A DNA stretch of 11,226 nt, taken from assembly GCA_000697335.1 (NCBI GenBank), contig JNEM01006274.1, forward strand, positions 1 through 11,226, read 5' to 3'. A program made the position numbers and the translations under genes. Shown here in pieces: positions 1 to 9,006 of the stretch. Under the pieces are notes generated by a model. The model was given only the letters and a program-made list of their open reading frames with translations. It was not told where the DNA came from and searched no databases. Positions within the stretch are counted from its first letter, which is position 1. Every line of letters begins with the position of its first letter. This stretch comes from Conidiobolus incongruus B7586 (taxonomy: Eukaryota > Entomophthoromycota > Entomophthoromycetes > Entomophthorales > Conidiobolaceae).

Positions 1-1679
1 ATTTTTAAATTATAATATTATATCAAAAAATAATATATATTTAAAATATTAATAAAAATTTATAACCTTGGATTAACTTGGGTATTTTTTATATGGATTT
101 CAAAATATAAATTAATTATTAATCATATAGTTTAATTAATTAAATATTTTAATGCTAAGTTAAATAATCACTATTATTTTATCTCTCAAGAGCTTTTTGA
201 TAGCTTTATCTCTTTATTTTCCCCAATTTTTAAAATATTACAATTATTCAATAAAGTTAAGTTTATTCAGCATATCATTATAAAAGTTTTCTTAAGAATA
301 TAATTAAGTAATAATTGATCAAAATCAAATTCCATGTATATAAAACAAGAATTAAAAACTTTATCAATTTGAATATCTAAAGAAAATAATGAAATTAAGA
401 TCATTCTATCACTATATATATATATATTATGAATTTAAAATTAAAATATTGAAACTTTCAATTTGAGGTGTTTATTTGTTTGAGAGATAATATCATTTAT
501 AAAATTTGTTCAACTACCCTGGATTGTTAACTAAATGTCCAATAAGGAAAAATATCAGTTTAAATACTAATATTGTATATAATTATGAATTAGGATGTTC
601 AAGATAAAATTAGAATTAAAATAATACAGGCACTGAGACATTATACTGTTTTAAACAATTAAACCGTGGGTTAATTAATACAAAAGAAATATTTAAATAT
701 GCTGATTGAAGAATGAATGCTTGTTATGACAGCTGCTAGCGATACAGAACATGAAAATACTTATCAATTCTAATTAACCAACCAGTTCTATTTGTCTAAG
801 AAAATCACATTATTTTTGACTATGTGGCAAATTCATTATATTTCTTATTATTTTCGCAATTCAAATGTATTTGATATTGGGAGATTTTGATATAATCACA
901 GTTTACAGAGAAAAAGATTGCAGCCTTCATTTATTGAGCATAGAACTTGTGAGCATATTATATGCAATTCATAGAAGTTGGTGTTAAATATTGTATAAGC
1001 ATTGGAATAAATTTATCTTTAACGGAACAAAGAGTTGCTTTGGTATTATTGTGACAAAAATTCGTAATTTGCATTAACTCTAATAAACTTGATTATGAAG
1101 TTTGAGATTAGCTACTGATGGAATGTTTCAACCAAAGGATCTCAAATTAAATATAAGAACTAAAATGGAATTGAAATAATATTTCTAATATATATTAACC
1201 AATTAATAAAATTCTTTTAAATGTTAACATGAATATTAAGAACAATGAAAAATTATTACAAAGGAAATTTATTTAATTTGAAATAATCAAAGGATTGTCT
1301 TATGCATAAATTATGTATTACATTAAAATTTTGCCAAAGAGCAATTATTGTGCATATACACACCAATACTAATAAATCAATTTCTTCAGCTTTTATTAAT
1401 GGAATCGGCAATAAACAGGTTTAAAGGACTGTATTAAATCAGGTTTTATATGCATTTAACATATTTATACAATAAGTGATTGTAAATTCATTTTTTATTG
1501 AAATAATGAAAAAGTGATTTGTGTAATATTTATAATCAAATATTGTAAATATTAAATAAAAATTATTTTTAATTAAAATGAATTATAATATGAACTAATG
1601 ATTAATTACAAATTTTGGGAAACTAAATTATTAAAGGGCATTTGGATCTGGTTAGTGATATAATTTGGAAATTGACATA
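1..1679. other. AT-rich intergenic region beyond the 3' end of the PH gene
   Basis: No gene is supported here on either strand. The outer parts are almost pure A/T words, including an uninterrupted TA run at 413-427. The stretch from about 480 to 1450 is less AT-rich and more varied in sequence, which could mean decayed coding or mobile-element sequence, but every frame has many stops and no family motif is recognisable. The PH gene on the minus strand ends at 1680, so its 3' UTR must lie in the right part; the first minus-strand AATAAA below its stop is at 1494-1499, about 180 bases away, and is only a candidate poly(A) signal. Confidence 0.6.
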
Positions 1680-4512
1680 TTATGACATATTATTGAGCCA
1701 ACTTTCGACTTTGCAATCATATTCGCTATCAATTAGATGTTCAATGCCACGGATCCAGTCCTGGACAATGATTTTGCAGTCGCCACTCAAGGGATCTTTG
1801 GATGCACCACCATAGCCATTGGGTGGAGATGGCGCTAATCCAACAGTACTACTACTCTTGAGTGTGAAGAATTTGGACTTGTCTTTAGTTGATTTAAGAG
1901 TAGAAAACTTGGAATGTTCAGCTTCATCAACTCCAAACTTTTTACCAAGGGTTTTACTTAGATTTCCACTAGGATTGACACTTGATAGCTTAGCATAGCT
2001 TCGAATCATCAGCTGCAAAATGTATACCCAACTTGCAAGGTCCTTTTCATGGGAACATTTCAACACATAGCGCCTGCTAGTCGTGTTTAACACGAAACAG
2101 TCGGGATGGCGAACGCCTTTTCTGGTGAGTAAGCTCACATCTAAGATCTCGTCAATTCGAATGATCCACTTGGGTTTCTGATAATGCTGCACAAGAGAGC
2201 TCTTAGGAAGGGGGGTGGCAACGAGTGGGTGATTAAGATGTGGAGTCAGTGGTTGTCCAGGCTGGAAATAAGATTTCCAGTTTTCATTGATGTAGTCAGG
2301 GTCTTCCAGGTTGACTAGATCTCCAGCGGTGATTGGAATTAATTCAGGATTGAGACAGATCAAATTCAAGCCATCAAATCGAAATTCACGTTGTTGCCAC
2401 TGGCGATTTCTGCCTAATTTGCTCAGATGACCAATAATGATGGGAGTTGTCTTTTGCCAAATAGCAAAGTTATTTCTATGTGGATTTACATGGAAATAGT
2501 TGGGCTGAGGTTTGGTGGGAGAGTAATTCATTAAGGTCTCAAATATAATCTTTGAGTCGACTTTGCCAGAAGATTTTTGTTTAGAATGAGTGATGGAAGA
2601 ATTAATGTCGGATGGGGGAGAATTATCCCATAATGAAGACATAAATAAGCTGACACTGTTGGGATCATCAAAATTTAGTTGTGTGGATGGACAAACAGTT
2701 AAATCAGACTGAGGAGTTTGAGAGCGAGATTGTAAAGTAGATGGTGAATCTGTGACCAATGATGAAGCATTGGATGAAATGAGATCATGGGATGAAGCGG
2801 AGAATGGGAAAATGGAGTCGGTTGATGATGGAGTTGAAGGAGGTGAGTCAGAATAAGAAGTGGTTGCAGTAGTCAATGAAGGAGAGCTGTGATTAAATAA
2901 GTGCGATAAGTGGGATACGTCTGAAAAATCAAGCGTTGTTGAGGGACATGAGAAATAGGACTCGTCTTGCTGAGATGTTTGAATAGGTGGAGGTGTGGTA
3001 GTAAAGGTGGAATTGTTATTGGCTGTAGAATTGGAATTGACATTTTTGCCGGTTTTTTGGAAGGAAGTGGAGTTTGTACCACTGGATTGTGAAGAATTGC
3101 TTGAACTGAAAAATGAACTAGAGCCAAACCAATCCTTAAGCAAATCGTCTGCTTCAGTCGACTGGTATGATGACTTTGTAGCACTATCGAATGTTGCAGA
3201 GCGCTTGTTTGCGGTATCTTTTGTATTGAGCTTCTGAACTGAGCTCATTGTATTGGTCTTGACAAGCTTTTCTTTTTTGGGCTTAGAAACAGGAACCAAT
3301 GAATTTGATTTATCATCCAATTTTGGAGTAGCATCAGGATTATGAGGTAAAGGAGGCAAACTTAATTTAATTGGATTAGGGTTATCAAGTGTACCGGGTT
3401 TGCTACTGTGAAAATGAATTAATATGAATCATACTAAATAATGCTATGACTTACCTCAGGGTAGATGGTGATATTCTAGAATGATTTTTGATGAGTTTGG
3501 GTCGATTAAGTATAAGAGGCTTAGATGTTTCTGGAGATTGGTTTTCTTCAGAGCCTTTTTCTGTAGAATCATCGTTCTCAGTAGAATCAGTGGGTTCTGA
3601 CTGAGATTCAGATTCGGAATTTTCATTGGTTGGTTTTCTGGATCGGTAGCCTCTCTTTTGATGAGTAGGAAATACATTTTGAGGGTTGGGCGAGTTATTC
3701 GAAGCAGCGGGAGAAGGAGCAATGGCATTCCTTTGTTTTTTCTTGAGAGTCATGAAACTTAACAATGGTTGATTTGGATTGCCTTCGCCCTTTGTATATA
3801 TTGGGTCCAAGCGTATTGGCTCCATAGTTAATGGATTGACTACTAGTTTTACATTGGTTAATCGATTCAAAAATCCATAGTTGGTGATGCGTTCTCCTTT
3901 CATATATCTTTGTACAAGCTTAAAACGAATGTCTAATTCCATTAAAGTAAACTTGCGAGGAAATTTACGGGTAAATTGAGGTGGGCGATGATGTATAGCA
4001 TTTTGCCTTTGATTGGTACGGATTTTATAAAGCTCAGCTGTAGGTTCTTCTGCTACAACATCAGAAACATTATGGACAAATTTATCATCAGTAATTGGTA
4101 AGGTCGGAGGTGGTGGTGGGGGTGTGGGTGTAGATACAGAGTTAAAAAATGGCTGAGTCCAATTGGTTTGTGATTTTGAAGATAAATATTTGGAAAGAGT
4201 AGGCTGACTAATATATGGTCCGTCGGTGATATTTGACACTAAAAGATGTTCAATATCATAAGTGGCATTACCTCCACTACGGAATAAATGGTTGATTGGG
4301 AGGTTATCTTCTCTATTTTCTGCAGATGGAGTTTTTTGGTGATTTTTTCTTTGGTAGGCTATGGGTGGTGGTGATATTTTATGATTTTGGGGAACTTTAT
4401 GATTTCTATGAAGGGAAGATTTAATTTTTTCTTCATTACGGAGTGGAGAAGGGCGAGTAGGTATATTTCGAGAAGTGGTAGACAAATCTGGATTTTGTTG
4501 AACGGATAACAT
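1680..4512 (-). CDS. Large Ser/Thr/Pro-rich PH-domain protein, two exons
   Basis: The coding sequence joins exon 1 (4512-3455) to exon 2 (3405-1680), 2784 bases, giving 927 residues and a TAA stop. Both exons keep one frame only when the 49-base intron is removed. Most of the protein is low-complexity and probably disordered: a basic, Pro-rich N terminus, six prolines at 131-136, an acidic Ser/Glu tract near 297-330 and a long Ser/Thr/Asn region at about 400-640. A compact basic island lies at 183-258. A PH domain spans about 676-823: Gly678, Leu680, Lys682, Trp689, Arg692 and Phe694 fit strands 1 and 2, and Trp812 fits the conserved Trp of the C-terminal helix. An insert of about 57 residues (707-763) enlarges one loop. 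The basic phosphoinositide motif is incomplete, with Gln690 at its middle basic position. The tail at 894-927 looks helical. There is no signal peptide or membrane segment. A cortical or membrane-associated scaffold role is inferred. The ATG has a poor -3 base (C), so an upstream start or leader exon is possible. Confidence 0.85.
3406..3454 (-). other. Intron of the PH-domain gene (49 bases)
   Basis: The minus strand shows donor GTAAGT after the exon end CTGAG, and acceptor TTTTCACAG. A TTAAT-type branch site lies shortly before the acceptor. Removing it fuses the 352-codon upstream frame to the long downstream frame through a split Ser codon (AG|T). If it is retained, translation stops at the TAA that overlaps the donor, giving a 353-residue protein without the PH domain. 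Confidence 0.9.
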
Positions 4513-4970
4513 AAGCTCTGCGAATTGAGAGAGATGCGAAAAGAAAAAAAAATTAATTAATTAATATGATGAATAGATGAAGAAGATTGAAATCAAATTA
4601 ACACTCGGGTTGAACTAAAAGATCAAATTAAAACAACTAGATCTATAGAATTCTTGGGTGTTATTGAGCAAATGACAGTTAGAATGTTAGAGGGTTTATG
4701 ATTCTATAAAGAGAGGATCAGGTAGAAAATGATTTGGAGTGTAAATAATAAACTAGATTAAACTATATCTCTAACTCAATAATTCTCACAAGTTATCAAT
4801 TGGATTAATGTTTGAGAATTTTAGCAGTAAGCTAGTGCTTTGAAATGTTCAATATAACTAAGCACGAAAGATAAAATAGAATTGAGAAGGTTCTAGGAAT
4901 TAATTAAAGAGAGAGGAGAGCAAACCGAATGAAATGGAAGTGGCATGTATTTATGTATTAATTGGCAAGC
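4513..4970 (-). promoter_or_regulatory. Probable 5' leader of the PH-domain gene
   Basis: No coding exon is supported here. On the minus strand there are CT-rich tracts typical of fungal leaders (around 4905-4925 and 4521-4552). A long T-run followed by a pyrimidine tract ends in TTCGCAG at 4518-4524, just 5 bases before the ATG, and resembles a 3' splice site, so an intron in the leader is possible. The best matching donor I see is a weak GTGAGA near 4790. Several short upstream ATG frames occur, one in the stretch near 4947. Confidence 0.4.
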
Positions 4971-4974
4971 TTTG

Positions 4975-5004
4975 TTAAATATAAATTCCCCCCTTCCCCC
5001 TTTT
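4975..5004 (-). promoter_or_regulatory. Candidate promoter: G-rich element next to a TATA-like sequence
   Basis: The plus strand reads CCCCCCTTCCCCC at 4988-5000, so the minus strand carries GGGGGAAGGGGGG, two AGGGG cores side by side, directly followed by the TATA-like TTTATATTTAAC at about 4975-4986. AGGGG is the core of the stress response element bound by Msn2/4-type zinc-finger factors in yeasts; that such a factor acts here is inference. It lies about 470 bases upstream of the PH gene ATG and is oriented to serve that gene. Confidence 0.35.
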
Positions 5005-5293
5005 AGAAAACTCCTCAACTGATAATGAGTTACAAATGTATTCCGAGAAATTTCATGATACTCATTACGCCTATTAATATTTCAAAATATTAGGTTATAC
5101 AACACAATTACATCGCTGAAAGCTTTGATATGATTGGACAGTCTTCTTAAACAGAACTGCAATTTGTCCAAAATTAGTTAAATCAGATTTTTGAGGCATT
5201 AAATAAAGTTTAGACATTCGTAAATTACAGTAGTGTTTTGATATGCATCTCCAAATCGCCGTTAGCTTCAAATTAGTCACTTATTTTAATTGT

Positions 5294-5548
5294 TTATTTT
5301 GATCTATTTCTGAATTGAGCAGTGTTAATATCCTTTTCTTTAGCTTCAAGTCTAATTACTCCAACACAGGAGATGATTGGCCCATCAATCTTTTAAAATA
5401 ATACAAGGGATCAATCCATTCCATATACATCTTTTAACCCCACTCTTAAAGCCACAAATCTCCAAAATGCAATCTCCAACTTCTTACTCAACTCACCTCG
5501 AACCTCCTCCTTTATATTAAATTCATTACAGCCAAAATCATAAATCAA
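5294..5548 (-). pseudogene. Possible gene relic of unknown family
   Basis: On the minus strand, two neighbouring stretches in the same frame, 5548-5414 (45 codons) and 5392-5297 (32 codons), give protein-like sequence of mixed, non-repetitive composition, including the segment LEIAFWRFVALRVGLKDVYG in the first. They are separated by a short interval with two in-frame stops. The first stretch is preceded directly by TATATTAG, which could be an old acceptor site. This segment is clearly less AT-rich than the desert to its right. I do not recognise the family and see no start codon or complete gene structure. It could also be a short multi-exon gene whose introns I cannot place, or a chance result of a purine-rich strand. 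Confidence 0.3.
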
Positions 5549-5559
5549 CTAATATAATT

Positions 5560-8438
5560 ATGCAAATAAAAAAGCTATTTAAATTAAAATAATTAAACAA
5601 TAATATATTATTTAAACCAAACTAAAAATCAACGGAAATATATTTCAATAATATATGTAGTAATGATTTTGATGATAGCATTATAATATGAAATATAACA
5701 GTATTAGAATTGACATTCAACCAGCTTATATTTCATTCAATACTTTGCATTAATTTTGTTAATTGTGATTCAGGTTTATATAAATTTCAAGTATAAAAAT
5801 AAAATAGTATACAATTCAAATGAAAATTATATTTAATACATTGATACTATTTGTAAATTTATGATATTTTATTATTTTGCAATCGAGATTATTTACATCC
5901 GATATTGGATTGTTTTACTTGATATACATCATTGATTTTTCAACATTTGGGGTTTGGATTATTAAAGTTTTCATTTTAATAATATCTCATTATTTTCAAT
6001 TTGTATTCTTAATTTTCACAAAAAATATGTGAATCCAGTAAAATTATTTGAGAACAAGAAGCTAATATATAGACAATCTAATACAAGTAAAAACTATCTA
6101 TTAAAATAATTAGAAAACTGATATCCACAATTAAATTTTTCAAGCTTTGATTAAATTCAAGTTCATAATAACGTGACATAAATATACATATTAAATCAAG
6201 TTTTATTCTAGTATATAAAAACTGTATTTAATTGTTAAACTAATAATGAATCTCAATATTTTTTATTGTTTAAATATCCATATATTATTTATCTACAATG
6301 AAAACCGTGTTAATCCTAAATCATTCTGATTTATTTCATAGTCATCCTTATCAAGAATTTTGCTTTATTATTTTTGATATTAATATTTATTTGAGATTTT
6401 GAGTTAATTAGTAATGCCCAAATTTTATATAAATTTGATATAATTAGTCTTTTCAATAGAATTTTTAATATTATTTTTAAAGCTAATTTTAAGTAATATT
6501 TAGTTGTTTTCAGACAGTTATATAATTTTGATTATATCAATACCTAGTATATATACTGGCGTTATCTAATTACAATATATTGTTGATGATTATAACTTTC
6601 AGCTTTAAAAATGATACAAATAAAATTTGTAAGTACATCGTATATAATTTTGTTTTAATATATTTACCCAAACATGAATGCCAGTGTCTTTAAAGGTTTT
6701 AATTGGTATGATTGTTTTTTCATTTTGTTATTTTCCATTTCTTTAATAAAATTACTGGATCTTTGACTCAAAGTAAATTATATCTGTTAATAACTATATT
6801 ATTTACATATTTAAATTTTTTTTAAAATATATTTTTTAACGGTAAAAGATATATTATTTTGATTTAAAAAAATTATTTATCTACACCTTGAAATAACAAC
6901 TCCAAATCAATGCATGAATAAATTTAAATTATCGGTCAAGTCCTGATTAAAAATTAAATTCGCAAACTTTATTCAAATATTAAAATTTTAGAAAAGAATT
7001 AGTCTAATATATAGTATTTTTGATTTTAAATTAATGATTAATTACGTGATGATATAATTATCAATTATATAAATATAAATTTAAAATTGTAAAAAATATA
7101 ACTTCCAGCCTTTAAACATTATTACTCAACTTAATTCTTGATGATTATATTTTTAGTTTAATATATATAAAAATCCAAATATTTCCCTTATAGTGCCTTT
7201 AAGCTTTTAAAATCATAGAACAGTATTTATTACTTGGATTTGTTAAAATATTATTATGAATACTATCTTAGTTGTTAAAAAATATATAATTCAATAATAA
7301 AGAAATAAAACTTAATTAAATTAGATATAGTTTATTAATTATATAAATAATTCGATGAACCTTTGATCCAATATAAAAAGTAGGTTGATATTTATATTAC
7401 TCAAAATTTAAAATTTTTTTGTATCATTGATTAAATAGCAACTATATACAGCTACTGATATATTCATGTTTAAAAAAATCTTAATATATCAAATTTGTCA
7501 TATACTTATTTAATATTTCCAAGGATTGTATCACGATCACTTTATTATAATGATATATTTATTTAATATATATTGATATATCGAAAAAATACATACAATA
7601 GTCTTATGCCAAATAAATATTAAAAATATTGCTTTTAGATTTTACATTCATCTTTTATAACTCTTTAATAATATATCATGAATTTTTGCTTTTTTAAATT
7701 TATTCATATTTTAACAGAATATGGTATTTCTGCTTTATGGATCAAATTTCTAATCTTGGAATTTTGATAATTTACCAAATTCTTGGTATAATTTTTTTAT
7801 TAATACTCTTTACTTTTTATATATTAAATTATTATCAATCAAAATAATTTATATATATATAATCATTTTAAAACATTTTTATATAATAACAATGAATGAG
7901 GTATCCAATGATATATTATGTAATGAAATACATTGAAATATTTTTTATATAACCAATCATAAAAAACATATTTCTGGTTACTCTATCACTTTCCCAATTC
8001 TATCTGATATATTTTTTAAAAATTAAGTTCATTGATGATTCAAATTTTTATAGTGCATAATAATTATAAATCAATTGCAAATTTTAGTTCAAATAATATG
8101 CAAATTTTTGACAACAATTTGTATTTGTTGTTTTGAGTTGATATATATTATGAAATCTATAAATACCCATAATATTTAAAATAATCTTTTTAAAAAGTTT
8201 AAAAACTATATAGTTTATTATTTTAAATAAAATTGGTTTTGAGTCTTAGTTTCTTAGTGAAGGTCTAATATCTCTTAAAATTATAAATTGATATCCTTTA
8301 TTCTATTTCATTTTGTAGAGATTCTGAGATCAAGTTTAGAAATTGAAAAACTTATACAATGGTAAATGGTATAGTTAAATAATTAATTAAATATTTTCAA
8401 ATTAAAATAGTTAATATTGTGTGTTATTAATATATATA

Positions 8439-8505
<67 letters not shown>

Positions 8506-8760
8506 TAATTCTGTTTTCAAACTTAGAACTGACTGCTTAACCTTTGGAGATCATATTGTTATTTAAAATTAAATTGAAAGTGAATAAAGAAAAAATTTTT
8601 ATATTGTGTTAAATATTACAAAAATAATAATTTTATTTGATAATGATATTTAATGACAAAAAATATGTATATCAAATTTTTTAAATTTTAATAATGCTAT
8701 ATTATTTTGGATTGATTTAATTGTACATATATTTTAACAACATTATATAATGAAATACAA
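5560..8760. other. Extremely AT-rich gene desert
   Basis: About 3.2 kb of sequence that is mostly A/T words, with stops in all six frames and no open stretch resembling a protein. No tRNA B-box, rRNA segment or long terminal or inverted repeat was seen by reading. Short A- and T-runs and TA dinucleotide tracts are common (for example near 7851). A long TTA microsatellite lies at 8439-8505. It could be ordinary intergenic spacer for this genome, or a special AT-rich domain such as an origin or centromere-like core; the sequence alone does not decide. Confidence 0.6.
8430..8505. repeat. Compound microsatellite (AT)n(TTA)22
   Basis: An alternating AT tract at 8430-8440 passes directly into a perfect period-3 TTA/ATT tract at 8439-8505, 67 bases or about 22 units without a single interruption. 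Such purity points to recent or ongoing replication slippage, so the length is likely to vary between strains and may be misassembled. Confidence 0.97.
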
Positions 8761-8784
8761 TTTTGAGAAAATTATTGAGTTTAG

Positions 8785-8860
8785 CCAATCAAAGTGAAGG
8801 GATATTGAATAAATTTTAAGCTTGATGAATGAAATGAAAACTTGTGATTGGATATATAAA
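8785..8860 (+). promoter_or_regulatory. eRF1 promoter: CCAAT box and TATA box
   Basis: CCAATCA at 8785-8791 matches the NF-Y/HAP site, an inverted copy of the core (ATTGG) lies at 8847-8851, and TATATAAA follows at 8853-8860. The start codon is 147 bases past the TATA box, and no ATG occurs between the TATA box and 9007, which supports that start. A leader of roughly 100 bases is inferred. Confidence 0.5.
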
Positions 8861-9006
8861 GTAAAAAGTTGAAGTGACATACTAAGTTGTCATAACATTG
8901 ATTGAATTAAATCCTTTAATTGTTCAACTCTTTGATCATTTTACATTATTAAACATCAATCAATACATTAATAAATCTTTTTGATCATAAGAGTTAATTT
9001 TTAAAA

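Noticed and set aside
413-427. TA dinucleotide run as a TATA box
   Set aside because: No gene start lies near it and such runs are common in the AT-rich spacers.
2873-3184. 103-codon open frame on the minus strand
   Set aside because: It overlaps the PH gene in another frame on the same strand; its composition is a shifted reading of the Ser/Thr-rich coding sequence.
2995-3237. 80-codon open frame on the plus strand
   Set aside because: It is antisense to the Ser-rich part of the PH gene, where reversed Ser codons rarely make stops. No independent evidence of a gene.
3360-3450. Treating the two long minus-strand frames as separate genes
   Set aside because: The downstream frame has no ATG at its apparent start (TTG), while a good GTAAGT donor and CACAG acceptor join both in one frame.
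3456-3728. 90-codon open frame on the minus strand
   Set aside because: Shifted-frame shadow of exon 1 of the PH gene, rich in Leu and Pro as expected from such a shift.
4551-4565. Repeated AATT/TTAA words as a possible binding-site array
   Set aside because: Only a short simple repeat next to an A-run; expected by chance in this composition.
5095-5280. 61-codon open frame on the minus strand
   Set aside because: It begins at GTG rather than ATG, has no recognisable domain and no promoter or splice context. It could belong to the nearby relic but is not supported by itself.
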